Origin: GCA-002282575 sp964519885
GTDB lineage: Bacteria > Pseudomonadota > Gammaproteobacteria > Thiomicrospirales > Thiomicrospiraceae
NCBI GenBank assembly: GCA_964519885.1
Contig: CAZFLX010000026.1
Span: 1-31,325 of the forward strand
Direction of reading: 5' to 3'
DNA length: 31,325 nt
Positions within the stretch are counted from its first letter, which is position 1. Each line of letters begins with the position of its first letter. Positions 15,695-24,038 of this stretch are shown here, piece after piece. The notes beneath the pieces are model-generated. The model had not been told where the DNA came from and did no database searches. It saw only the letters and a program-made list of their open reading frames with translations. The position numbers and the translations under genes are program-made.

Positions 15695-16573
15695 ATGAAA
15701 ACTCAACTTGAACACTGGCGCGTTCTCGATGCGGTCATCACCTGCGGTGGTGTTAGCCAAGCTGCAAAGGCTTTATTTCGTACTCAATCAGCTGTCAGTT
15801 ACAGTTTAAAACAGCTCGAAGAACAAGCGGGCGTAGAGTTATTAGTACTGGTTGGCAGGAAATTACAGCTCACACCGGCTGGTCATCAACTGTTACAAGA
15901 AGCTCGACAAATTTTGCAGCGTATGCAATTACTGGATGAGCAAACCACTCTGTTATCCCAGGGTATTGAATCGAGCATAACCATTGCCATTGAGCAGGTT
16001 GCACCCATGCAACCTATCCTAAAAGCAATTGAAGCCATTCAGGATCTTTACCCTCACATCAACCTGCATTGGCATGAGTTGATTTTGTCGGAAGTGGATA
16101 CCGCTTTCCATCAATATAATGCCGACCTCATTATTGCCACCCATGTGCCACTTAATCATACGGGTAAAGAATGGTTAAAGGTTGATTTAATTGGCGTAGT
16201 TTCTAAACACCACCCATTGGCCAAGGCAGAGTCGATTGAACTCAACGATTTAGCGGAATACACCCAGGTTGTAGTACGTGACAAAGGCAAGGGTGATAAG
16301 GACACGGGTTGGTTGGCTAGTCCGAAACGCTACACGGTAGACAACATTCACACCGCACAACAAATGGTTCATGCTGGTTTAGCCTATGCTTGGTTGCCAG
16401 AACATGCCATTGCTCAACCGATTAATAAAGGACAACTGGTTAAGTTAGCTTTGACTGAAGGCGATATGCAAGAAGCACGCCTGAAGGTGATTTTGAATCC
16501 GAGTAAATCACAAGGTGAAGTCGTCACTGCCCTGCGCGATCAATTGATGAAAGTTGTTGAAAGTAAGAAGTAA
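15695..16573 (+). CDS. LysR-type transcriptional regulator
   Basis: A 292-residue regulator. Seen: N-terminal winged HTH (about 5-65: HWRVLDAVITCGGVSQAAKAL, RTQSAVSYSLKQLEEQAGVELL), RKLQLTPAGHQLLQEARQIL linker helix, and a periplasmic-binding-protein-like effector domain (about 90-290). The frame extends back to 15602, but the ATG at 15695 starts MKTQLEHWRVLDAV as expected and leaves the T-N11-A box outside the gene; AGAGA lies upstream. It diverges from the pirin-nitroreductase operon, which is its probable target, and the box position also predicts autorepression. The effector ligand is unknown. Confidence 0.93.
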   Translation: MKTQLEHWRVLDAVITCGGVSQAAKALFRTQSAVSYSLKQLEEQAGVELLVLVGRKLQLTPAGHQLLQEARQILQRMQLLDEQTTLLSQGIESSITIAIEQVAPMQPILKAIEAIQDLYPHINLHWHELILSEVDTAFHQYNADLIIATHVPLNHTGKEWLKVDLIGVVSKHHPLAKAESIELNDLAEYTQVVVRDKGKGDKDTGWLASPKRYTVDNIHTAQQMVHAGLAYAWLPEHAIAQPINKGQLVKLALTEGDMQEARLKVILNPSKSQGEVVTALRDQLMKVVESKK

Positions 16574-16615
16574 TTCAACCTCTAAGATATTGGACTCGCA
16601 TTTTGAATTAACCCT

Positions 16616-16650
16616 CAACATTACCCCCCTTAGCAAGGGAGGCAATGTTG
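16616..16650. terminator. Hairpin between lysR and sufS (convergent)
   Basis: A 16-bp arm beginning CAACATT at 16616 pairs with one ending AATGTTG at 16650, with two mismatches and a 3-nt loop. It sits between convergent genes, 10 nt past the sufS stop, and probably serves both strands, although no long U tract follows on either. Confidence 0.6.
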
Positions 16651-16660
16651 GGCGGTCTGG

Positions 16661-17860
16661 CTAACGAAGCATCCCCACCGCCATTTCCACACCCGCCACC
16701 AACTTATCAATATCACTCGGCTGATTGTACACCGCAAACGAAGCGCGTACCGTTGCTGGCACAGCATAACGCTGCATCACGGGTTGCGCACAATGATGAC
16801 TGGCGCGTAAACAAATCTGCTCATAACCCAACAGAGTTGCCATATCCGACGGATGCACACCATCGACAATAAAAGACACCACCGCTTCTTTATGTGGCGC
16901 TGACCCGATAATCCTCAGTCCATCAATCTGTTGCAGAGCTTGTGTTGCTTGAACTAACAAGGCTTGCTCATGCGCAATAATGGCTTGCCAACCGAGCGAC
17001 TGCACAAACACCACAGCGAGCGCTAAGGCAATCACACCCTCAATATTCGGTGTGCCTGCTTCAAACTTGTAAGGAATATCATTAAAGGTGGTTTTTTCTA
17101 GCGTTACTGTGCGAATCATATCGCCACCGCCCATATAAGGTGGCAGCTGTTCTAACCAAGCACGTTTACCATAAAGCACACCAACGCCTGTTGGACCATA
17201 AAGCTTGTGTGCTGAAAAAACCAGAAAATCACAATCCCACGCCTGTACATCAATCGGCATGTGCGCTATGGCTTGTGCGGCATCAACCAAGATAATCATA
17301 TCAGGACGAACGGCTCTGACACGGACGATCATATCAGCAACAGGATTCACCGTACCCAAAGCGTTAGAAACCGCCGTAAAAGCAAAGACTTTAACATCGG
17401 GCGTTAATTGCGACTCCAAACTGTCCAACAACAATTCACCATTATCAGCCAGTCGAATCGCTTTAACGGCAATGCCTTTATCTGCCAATAACTGCCAAGG
17501 CACAATATTGGCATGATGCTCCATTTCGGTAATCATTACCGAATCACCCGCTTTAAGCAATTTACCTAGGCCCGCAGCCACCAAATTAATGCTTTGTGTC
17601 GTGCCCGTGGTAAATACCACTTCTTCACGCTCACGAGCATTGATAAATCGCTTCACCGCATCCCGCGTCGCTTCAAAGTCTGCTGTTGCACGCTCACTTA
17701 ACGGGTACAATCCGCGATGAATATTGGAATAACCCGTTTCGTAAAAACGCTGCGCCGTTTCAATCACCGAACGCGGCTTTTGCGTACTACTGGCACTATC
17801 CAACCACACCAAGTCTGGCTGATGATGGAAAATCGGAAACTGGTCACGAATGGACAACAT
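16661..17860 (-). CDS. sufS: Cysteine desulfurase SufS
   Basis: A 399-residue class II PLP-dependent desulfurase that supplies sulfur for Fe-S assembly. Seen: LDSASSTQKP (about 20-29), NIHRGLYPLSERAT, GTTQSINLVA, the PLP lysine in FLVFSAHKLYGPTGVG (about 217-232), FEAGTPNIEGVIAL, and the active Cys in RASHHCAQPVM (about 355-365). The frame opens at 17905, but the ATG at 17858-17860 forms a TAATG overlap with the sufD stop, has GAGG upstream, and starts MLSIRDQFPIF like other SufS proteins. Last gene of sufBCDS. No sufE or sufU partner lies next to it, so its sulfur acceptor must be encoded elsewhere. Confidence 0.95.
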   Translation of the reverse strand: MLSIRDQFPIFHHQPDLVWLDSASSTQKPRSVIETAQRFYETGYSNIHRGLYPLSERATADFEATRDAVKRFINAREREEVVFTTGTTQSINLVAAGLGKLLKAGDSVMITEMEHHANIVPWQLLADKGIAVKAIRLADNGELLLDSLESQLTPDVKVFAFTAVSNALGTVNPVADMIVRVRAVRPDMIILVDAAQAIAHMPIDVQAWDCDFLVFSAHKLYGPTGVGVLYGKRAWLEQLPPYMGGGDMIRTVTLEKTTFNDIPYKFEAGTPNIEGVIALALAVVFVQSLGWQAIIAHEQALLVQATQALQQIDGLRIIGSAPHKEAVVSFIVDGVHPSDMATLLGYEQICLRASHHCAQPVMQRYAVPATVRASFAVYNQPSDIDKLVAGVEMAVGMLR

Positions 17861-19128
17861 TAAGTCATCGCCTCGGTCAATTTTTGCTGAATGATTGATT
17901 GCCAAGCGTCAGCCACTTCGGCGACTGGCACATCGGACAAGGCAGCCTGCGCAAAAGCAGCCGAAATCATCAGTCGCGCTGTCGCTTCAGGAATACCACG
18001 CGCGCGTAGATAGAAAATTTGCCCTTCATCCAAGCTGCCACTGGTCACACCATGAGTACAACGCACATCATCGGCATAAATTTCTAACTGTGGTTTGCTA
18101 TTCGCTTGCGCTGTTGGCGATAACAACAAATTATTAGTCGCCATATTGGCATCGGTTTTATCCGCACCTTTTTCAACCAAAATATCACCGTGGAATACGC
18201 CATTGGCATTACCGCCAACCGCAAACCGATGCAGCTGTTCAGAGCGTGCATTCAAACAAGCATGACGCGTATGGGTACGCATATCCATTGTTTGTTTTGC
18301 CAAAACCACCACACCCGTCGCCATATTCGATTCAGCATTTTCGCCCAACACATTCACACTGAAATGTTGACGAGATAACACTCCGCTGGTCATCAACGAG
18401 CGCTGAATAAAGCGTGCATCACGATGTAACTCCGCACTGCGCCAGCCAAAACTATAAGCCGAATCTGCTAGGTTATGCCAGAGCAAATGGGTTAATTGAG
18501 CATTATCGCCAATCGACAGCTGACTGTGCGCAAACACGACCCCCTCAGTGGCATCACTCACTACCTCAATCAGGGTTAACTCAGCACTTTCCGCCAAACT
18601 TACCGATAAAGCCACCGACTGAGCCACACCCTGAGTGCCGACATAATGCACGACTATTGGGCGCTCAATGCGTTGATTACGCGCAACCTTAATCTCAACC
18701 TGTGAACTTAACCCAGCTAAAGCCAAGGCAGCAAAAGCATCACCCGCTAGAGGCTCAGGCAATTGTGTCGGTTGAGCGCTCACTGTAACCGTCAAGCCAG
18801 CAGGTAAGTCGTCTAAATCACTCAACTGCTGAGCATTGAAATGACCATTCACCCACACCAACTTAATCGCATCAGTCGGCACATTAAGTTCAGGCAGAAC
18901 AGAAACTTCCGTAGGCGTTGCCCAAGTTAGGGGTAATTTCCAAAAGCTGGCTAAACGCGTGTATTTCCAATCTTCATCGCGTGGTGTCGGCAAGTTCGCC
19001 TGCACAAAAGCTTGCAAAGCAGACGTTTGAGACTCGTTTTGCGTTTGTTGCGCTTGCCAGTCAGCCACCAATGCCTGCAATCGCTGTTGCGCCTGCTGGG
19101 CAGGATTAAGCAGTGGCGAGTGCGTCAT
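17860..19128 (-). CDS. sufD: Fe-S scaffold complex subunit SufD
   Basis: A 422-residue SufD of the SufBC2D scaffold. Seen: an N-terminal helical part with LPTPRDEDWKYTRLASFWK (about 50-68), a long beta-helix core, and the C-terminal block DVRCTHGVTSGSLDEGQIFYLRARGI (about 357-382), which includes the His next to Gly that matches the functional H360 of E. coli SufD, followed by ARLMISAAFAQ. The start overlaps the end of sufC by 23 nt, with GAGGAG 7 nt before the ATG. The stop overlaps the sufS start by 1 nt, so C-D-S are tightly coupled. Confidence 0.95.
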   Translation of the reverse strand: MTHSPLLNPAQQAQQRLQALVADWQAQQTQNESQTSALQAFVQANLPTPRDEDWKYTRLASFWKLPLTWATPTEVSVLPELNVPTDAIKLVWVNGHFNAQQLSDLDDLPAGLTVTVSAQPTQLPEPLAGDAFAALALAGLSSQVEIKVARNQRIERPIVVHYVGTQGVAQSVALSVSLAESAELTLIEVVSDATEGVVFAHSQLSIGDNAQLTHLLWHNLADSAYSFGWRSAELHRDARFIQRSLMTSGVLSRQHFSVNVLGENAESNMATGVVVLAKQTMDMRTHTRHACLNARSEQLHRFAVGGNANGVFHGDILVEKGADKTDANMATNNLLLSPTAQANSKPQLEIYADDVRCTHGVTSGSLDEGQIFYLRARGIPEATARLMISAAFAQAALSDVPVAEVADAWQSIIQQKLTEAMT

Positions 19129-19852
19129 AGCCTAACTCCTCAATCTGTGCCACCAACTCCATACCGCCCGACTTAACAATGCGACCTTGATACAAAATAT
19201 GAATCACATCAGGGGCGACATATTCCAACAAGCGTTGATAGTGAGTGACCAACACAAAGCCACGATCAGGCGAACGCATCGCATTCACGCCTTGTGCGAC
19301 CGCTTTCAGCGCATCAATATCTAAGCCCGAATCCGTTTCATCCAGAATACATAGGCTTGGCTCTAACAGCGCCATTTGCAACATATCGTTGCGTTTTTTC
19401 TCGCCACCCGAAAAGCCGACATTCACATCACGCTCTAAAAACTCTTGACGCATGCCAAGCAATTTCATTTTAGCTTGCACCAACTGAGCAAACTCATAGC
19501 TATCCAATTCGGGCAAGCCTTTGGCTGTACGTACCGCATTCACCGCTGTTTGCAAAAACAGTTTATTGCTCACACCAGGAATTTCGACGGGATATTGGAA
19601 GGCCAAAAACAACCCAGCCTGAGCGCGTTCTTCTGGATCCATTTCCAACAGATCTTCGCCGTTCAAGCAAGCACTACCGCCCGTCACTTCATAATCTTCA
19701 CGACCCGCCAATACAGACGCCAAGGAGCTTTTACCCGCCCCATTCGGCCCCATAATGGCATGAACTTCACCTGCTTTAATGCTCAAATTCAATCCACGTA
19801 AGACTTCTTTCTCAGCAACTGTCGCTTGTAGGTTTACAACTTCTAATAACAT
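19106..19852 (-). CDS. sufC: Fe-S assembly ATPase SufC
   Basis: A 248-residue ABC-type ATPase that powers the SufBCD scaffold. Seen: Walker A GPNGAGKSS (about 35-43), GREDYEVTGG, the SufC-specific signature VGFSGGEKKRNDMLQ (about 145-159), Walker B LCILDETDSGLD (about 166-177) and the switch His in VLVTHYQRLL. Length matches E. coli SufC (248). GAGGA lies 6 nt before the ATG. It is separated from sufB by 147 nt holding a palindromic repeat element, which is unusual in an otherwise overlapping operon. Confidence 0.96.
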   Translation of the reverse strand: MLLEVVNLQATVAEKEVLRGLNLSIKAGEVHAIMGPNGAGKSSLASVLAGREDYEVTGGSACLNGEDLLEMDPEERAQAGLFLAFQYPVEIPGVSNKLFLQTAVNAVRTAKGLPELDSYEFAQLVQAKMKLLGMRQEFLERDVNVGFSGGEKKRNDMLQMALLEPSLCILDETDSGLDIDALKAVAQGVNAMRSPDRGFVLVTHYQRLLEYVAPDVIHILYQGRIVKSGGMELVAQIEELGYDALATA

Positions 19853-19876
19853 CTTTATTCCTCAATGTAATCTATA

Positions 19877-19996
19877 AAACCGTCATGAGAGGCTTTAAGT
19901 GCTAGGCGCAAGACGCACAGAACAAGGAGTGTACATCAGTACATGACGCTGTTCGAGCATCGCAGCAACAACGCAATTATGCCGCGCAATCGGTTT
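19877..19996. repeat. Imperfect palindromic repeat element between sufB and sufC
   Basis: The whole sufB-sufC gap (19853-19999) can fold as one long imperfect hairpin. The outer arms are AAACCG (19877-19882) and CGGTTT (19991-19996), the middle arms GAACA and TGTTC, and the core TGTAC-ATCA-GTACA (19930-19943). GCTAGGCGCAAGACGCACAG and the later GCAATTATGCCGCGC flank the core. This resembles the dispersed palindromic elements of other gammaproteobacteria. No second copy is present in the window. Confidence 0.5.
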
Positions 19997-19999
19997 GAG

Positions 20000-21481
20000 T
20001 TAGCCGACGCTACCCTCAAGGCTTATCGCCAACAACTTCTCAGCTTCAACCGCAAATTCTAACGGCAACTTCTGAAAGACTTCTTTACAGAAACCATTCA
20101 CAATCATCGAAATAGCATCTTCTTCACGAATGCCTCGTTGTGCGCAATAAAACAACTGATCTTCACCCACATTCGAGGTCGTCGCTTCATGTTCGACTTG
20201 AGCGGTAGCATTTTGCACTTCCAAGTAAGGGAAAGTGTGTGCACCACAAGTTTTACCAATCAACATCGAATCACACTGAGTGAAGTTACGCGCCCCTTCG
20301 GCAGTGGGTAGAATTTTCACCAAGCCACGATAGACGTTTTCACTCTTACCCGCGCTAATGCCTTTAGAAATAATGGTACTTTTGGTGCGCTTACCGATGT
20401 GAATCATTTTTGTGCCCGTATCCGCTTGCTGACGACGATTGGTCAAAGCCACCGAATAGAACTCGCCAACACTATCATCACCTTCTAACACACAGCTAGG
20501 ATACTTCCAGGTAATCGCCGAACCCGTTTCCGCTTGTGTCCAAGACAACTTACTGCGCGCGCCTTTGCAAACACCGCGTTTAGTCACAAAATTGAGAATA
20601 CCACCTTCACAGTTTTCGTCACCAGGATACCAGTTTTGCACCGTCGAATACTTGACTTCAGCATCAGCATGCACAATCACCTCGACCACTGCGGCATGAA
20701 GCTGATAACTGTCGCGCACGGGCGCAGAACAGCCTTCAATATAGCTGACAGAACTGCCTTCATCTGCAATGACAATGGTGCGCTCAAACTGACCCGTTTT
20801 CGCTTCGTTAATGCGGAAATAAGTCGATAGCGGCACAGGACAAGTCACACCTTTAGGAATGTAAACAAAAGTACCATCGGAAGCCACAGCCGCATTCAGA
20901 CACGCAAAGAAATTATCGTGATGAGGCACAACCGTACCTAAGTATTGCTGTACCAATTCGGGATGATGTTGAACGGCATCCGAAAACGAGCAAAAAATCA
21001 CGCCATACTTTTCCAGCAACGCGCGCGACTTGGTGGTTGATACAGACACAGAATCAAAAATCGCATCTACGGCAATCTCAGCTTCTTCGCCCTCTGCACC
21101 CAAGTGAATGCCTAAGGCAGCAAAGGCTTTCGCCACTTCGGGATCAATTTCAGGTTCTTGTGGCGCTGCGCCCGCACTGGCACAACTGTCACTGGTACAG
21201 CTACCGCACTGAGGCGCTGAATAATAGCTATAATCTTGATAATCAAGCGGTGTGTAAGACGCTTTAGCCCAGTGAGGTTCAGGCATAGTCAACCAATGCT
21301 GATAGGCTTTCAAGCGAAAATCCAGCATCCACTGAGGTTCGTTTTTCTTAGCCGAAATCGCTCTTACTACCGACTCGTTTAAGCCTTTAGCAAAGGTTTC
21401 CACCAAAGTTTGGGTTACAAAACCTTCCTTATAGGTGGACTGCGCCCCTAACAAGTCTTCAATTTCAACTTGTGTTTGCAC
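20000..21481 (-). CDS. sufB: Fe-S scaffold complex subunit SufB
   Basis: A 493-residue core subunit of SufBC2D on which Fe-S clusters are built. Seen: YKEGFVTQTLVETFAKGLNE, NEPQWMLDFRLKAYQHW (about 48-64), YQDYSYYSAPQCGSC (about 82-96), the beta-helix core, and NFTQCDSMLIGKTCGAHTFPY with the catalytic Cys (E. coli C405), followed by EHEATTSNVGEDQLFYCAQRGI. The frame reaches a TTG at 21487, but AGGAG directly abuts that codon; GTG at 21481 stands 6 nt after AGGAG and is the better start. First gene of the suf run. An IscR type-1 palindrome lies 30-55 nt upstream, and znuA ends 75 nt upstream in the same direction. Confidence 0.96.
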   Translation of the reverse strand: MQTQVEIEDLLGAQSTYKEGFVTQTLVETFAKGLNESVVRAISAKKNEPQWMLDFRLKAYQHWLTMPEPHWAKASYTPLDYQDYSYYSAPQCGSCTSDSCASAGAAPQEPEIDPEVAKAFAALGIHLGAEGEEAEIAVDAIFDSVSVSTTKSRALLEKYGVIFCSFSDAVQHHPELVQQYLGTVVPHHDNFFACLNAAVASDGTFVYIPKGVTCPVPLSTYFRINEAKTGQFERTIVIADEGSSVSYIEGCSAPVRDSYQLHAAVVEVIVHADAEVKYSTVQNWYPGDENCEGGILNFVTKRGVCKGARSKLSWTQAETGSAITWKYPSCVLEGDDSVGEFYSVALTNRRQQADTGTKMIHIGKRTKSTIISKGISAGKSENVYRGLVKILPTAEGARNFTQCDSMLIGKTCGAHTFPYLEVQNATAQVEHEATTSNVGEDQLFYCAQRGIREEDAISMIVNGFCKEVFQKLPLEFAVEAEKLLAISLEGSVG

Positions 21482-21509
21482 CGTCAACTCCTAATCATCG
21501 TCAATTCAT

Positions 21510-21538
21510 TAATAGTTGACTATTTTAGTCAACTATTA
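21510..21538. promoter_or_regulatory. IscR type-1 operator upstream of sufB
   Basis: TAATAGTTGACTA and TAGTCAACTATTA form a perfect 13-bp inverted repeat around TTT. The inner 25 bp (21512-21536) fits every position of the IscR type-1 consensus (left half ATASYYGACT, mirrored right half). On the minus strand TTGACT in the palindrome can serve as a -35, with a weak -10 (ATGAAT, 17-nt spacer) before the sufB ribosome site, so holo-IscR would block transcription. Confidence 0.85.
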
Positions 21539-21556
21539 CCCTAAAAGTCCAGTTTC

Positions 21557-22495
21557 CTAAGGTTTCTTTTGGCAAGAACTCATCGCTTTTGCCTGATCGA
21601 GCAACCAACCTGCATAACCACCTGAATAATGAGGACTTCCTAATGGATCTGTCATAGCTTCGTTCAGGTTAGGAGCCAAGGTTTTAAGCCAATCCATCGC
21701 TTTGGGTTCTATCTGAGGCTCACGCAACAAACAACGTAACTCGCCACTACGCAGACGTTGCTCTAATTGCGCAATCGAAGCCGCTCCCAATGATTGTTCA
21801 GGCGTTTTTTGCACCATCGCTCCTTGCGTCAGCCCGTAATAACGAAAGTAATAGCGCCAAGCATCATGCATCACCAACAAAGGCTCACCTTGTATCGGTC
21901 GCAGTAATTGTTTGGCTTGAGCATCGGCTTGTTGTATATCTTGCATTAGCTGACTGGCATTCTGACGATAACGCTCTGCGTTGGATGCGTCACGCATGAT
22001 TAACTCATCTCGAATATGTCCTACATAGGTCAAGACAATACTCGGATCTAGCCACAAATGCATATCCCAAGCACCGTGATGATGGTGATCGTGACTGCCG
22101 CTTTGCTCTGCCTTTTGACGCATTTTTGCTTGTTGTATCGCTGTTGCTGGTAGCAGTTGAATCCCTTCACTATCACGCATAGCAAGCTGACCACGCTTTA
22201 ACTGAGCCAAGGGTTTGACCAACCAAGACTCAAAATCTTCCCCCACCCACAACACCAAATCGGCTTTTTCTAAGCTAGCTCTCTGCGAAGGCAACAAACT
22301 CATACCATGTGGCGATTGCTTACCATCAACCAGCACCAAGCTAGTACCTCCCGTACCTTGCAATAAGCTTTGTGACAACATAGCTAAAGGCGGAATCGAA
22401 GCCACCACAGTAACAGCTGATACGGATAACGACCACAAGCCAACACCAACCCCTGCCAACAAAGCCCAAACTCTGGCACAATACAACATATTCAT
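21557..22495 (-). CDS. znuA: Periplasmic zinc-binding protein ZnuA
   Basis: A 312-residue cluster A-I substrate-binding protein for zinc. Seen: signal peptide (about 1-26, VWALLAGVGVGLWSLSVSA), VVASIPPLAML, SPHGMSLLPSQR (first ligand His), a His-rich loop SGSHDHHHHGAWDMHLWLDP (about 140-159) that includes the second ligand, and MHDAWRYYFRYYGL (third ligand His). The histidine loop is typical of zinc over manganese binding. The frame runs to 22573, but ATG at 22495 starts the signal peptide and has AAAGGA 4 nt upstream. It is divergent from znuCB with only 29 bp between starts, and lies directly upstream of sufB on the same strand. Confidence 0.94.
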   Translation of the reverse strand: MNMLYCARVWALLAGVGVGLWSLSVSAVTVVASIPPLAMLSQSLLQGTGGTSLVLVDGKQSPHGMSLLPSQRASLEKADLVLWVGEDFESWLVKPLAQLKRGQLAMRDSEGIQLLPATAIQQAKMRQKAEQSGSHDHHHHGAWDMHLWLDPSIVLTYVGHIRDELIMRDASNAERYRQNASQLMQDIQQADAQAKQLLRPIQGEPLLVMHDAWRYYFRYYGLTQGAMVQKTPEQSLGAASIAQLEQRLRSGELRCLLREPQIEPKAMDWLKTLAPNLNEAMTDPLGSPHYSGGYAGWLLDQAKAMSSCQKKP

Positions 22496-22524
22496 TTTTC
22501 CTTTATTAAGAATTACTGCCCTAA

Positions 22525-23256
22525 ATGCAAACACCCGATCATCCCTTGCTGATTGAAGCCAATCAACTAGCACATCATTTTAACGGCCAACGATTATTTG
22601 AACCACTGAATATTCGCATCGAAGCAGGACAATATATCAGCTTAATTGGCTTAAACGGCGCAGGCAAATCGACCTTGTTACGTTTATTATTAAAGCTTAT
22701 CCCCAATCAAACAGGTGATGTTCGCCATCTCGCCGCACTGCGAATTGGCTATGTGCCTCAACGCTGGCACGCCAACGCACAACTTCCGATTAGTGCAGAA
22801 GAATTTTTGCGCTTAAATGCTGAGCCTTCGACCAAGCAAGAGGACACTAGGTCGTTAATGAGCACCTGGCAATGCCTAGCTTTTGCTGAACAACCGATAC
22901 ACACCCTGTCTGGCGGACAATGGCAACGATTGCTACTTGCTCGCGCCCTACTAAATCGCCCCCAACTGCTAGCCTTAGATGAGCCAACTCAAGGGCTTGA
23001 CTTGCAATCGCAGCACGATTTTTATCAACAATTACAAAAACTCCATCAACAAGGCGTCACCATTCTCATGATTTCCCATGATCTCGCCCATGCCATGAGC
23101 TACAGTCAACGCGTCATCGCACTGTCAGAAGGGCGAATATGTTGCGACGGCGAACCGCAAACACTGCTCAACAATCCCGAATATCAGCACCGCTTTGTCT
23201 GCGCCCACCAAGATGCCATCGTACCTCACACTCATTGCGGACATCATCATGCCTGA
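22525..23256 (+). CDS. znuC: Zinc ABC transporter ATP-binding protein ZnuC
   Basis: A 243-residue ATPase. Seen: Walker A GLNGAGKSTLL (about 37-47), Q-loop YVPQRW, signature LSGGQWQRLLLARALL (about 125-140), Walker B LLALDEPTQGLD (about 147-158), switch His MISHDLAHAM, and a His-rich tail HTHCGHHHA that may bind zinc. It couples ATP hydrolysis to zinc import with ZnuB and ZnuA. No convincing Shine-Dalgarno precedes the ATG and no internal start would keep Walker A, so translation may be weak or leaderless. Its end overlaps znuB by 8 nt. Confidence 0.94.
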   Translation: MQTPDHPLLIEANQLAHHFNGQRLFEPLNIRIEAGQYISLIGLNGAGKSTLLRLLLKLIPNQTGDVRHLAALRIGYVPQRWHANAQLPISAEEFLRLNAEPSTKQEDTRSLMSTWQCLAFAEQPIHTLSGGQWQRLLLARALLNRPQLLALDEPTQGLDLQSQHDFYQQLQKLHQQGVTILMISHDLAHAMSYSQRVIALSEGRICCDGEPQTLLNNPEYQHRFVCAHQDAIVPHTHCGHHHA

Positions 23257-24034
23257 ATTTTTATTGATTGCACTGATTGGCGGACTGATTACCAGTTTAA
23301 TGACCGCCCCCATTGGCGCCTTTATGCTGTGGCGACGCATGGCCTACGTCGGCGATGCTCTGGCACACACCACTTTATTGGGACTCGCTATCGGACTGTG
23401 GCTACAACTTCCTTTAACCCTAAGCATGATGATGATCGCCCTAGTTGTCGCCATCAGCATCAGCCTACTCAATCAGCGCCCGCACACCAGCAGTGATACG
23501 CTCTTAGCGATTGCCGCACACAGCAGCCTAGGCTTAGGCATGTTGGCTATTGCCGTCTTACCCGAAGCCCGTGTCGATTTAATGGGCTATTTATTTGGCG
23601 ATTTGCTCAATCTCACCTATACAGACTTGTCTATTCTAGTAGCGGTAGCGTCGACAATTTTGATCAGTATCAGTTACTTTTGGCGACCGCTGTTACTCAA
23701 CACTTTAAATGCTGAATTAGCCAATTTGGCTGGAGTGAACAATCAGCACACGGCTCTACTCCTTGCAGTGCTCGTTGCCGTCGTCGTTGCTGTATCAACC
23801 AAACTGGTAGGTGCTTTACTGATGACTGCCTTACTCATTACCCCAGCTGCCATCGCCAGAAACTTCAGTCGATCTCCTCGCTCAATGATTATCACTGCCA
23901 TACTGATCAGTCAACTCGGCATCATGGGTGGCTTAGCCTTATCATGGCAGTTAGATTTACCCGTAGCTCCCAGTATTGTCAGTTTGCTCTTTGCTGCTTT
24001 TCTGATCAGTAGAATATTGCCGATGCGAAGTTAA
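23249..24034 (+). CDS. znuB: Zinc ABC transporter permease ZnuB
   Basis: A 261-residue inner-membrane permease with about 8 hydrophobic segments. Seen: GGLITSLMTAPIGAFMLWRRMAYVGDALAHTTLLG (about 12-46), the typical ABC-3 family start with the WRRMAYVGDALAH block, then LGLGMLAIAV, YLFGDLLNLTYTDL, and the coupling region TKLVGALLMTALLITPAAIAR (about 187-207). The frame extends back to 23195, but the ATG at 23249 begins MPEFLLIALIGG and overlaps the znuC stop by 8 nt, the expected coupling. It ends 4 nt from the convergent M23 peptidase gene. Confidence 0.95.
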   Translation: MPEFLLIALIGGLITSLMTAPIGAFMLWRRMAYVGDALAHTTLLGLAIGLWLQLPLTLSMMMIALVVAISISLLNQRPHTSSDTLLAIAAHSSLGLGMLAIAVLPEARVDLMGYLFGDLLNLTYTDLSILVAVASTILISISYFWRPLLLNTLNAELANLAGVNNQHTALLLAVLVAVVVAVSTKLVGALLMTALLITPAAIARNFSRSPRSMIITAILISQLGIMGGLALSWQLDLPVAPSIVSLLFAAFLISRILPMRS

Positions 24035-24038
24035 CGGG

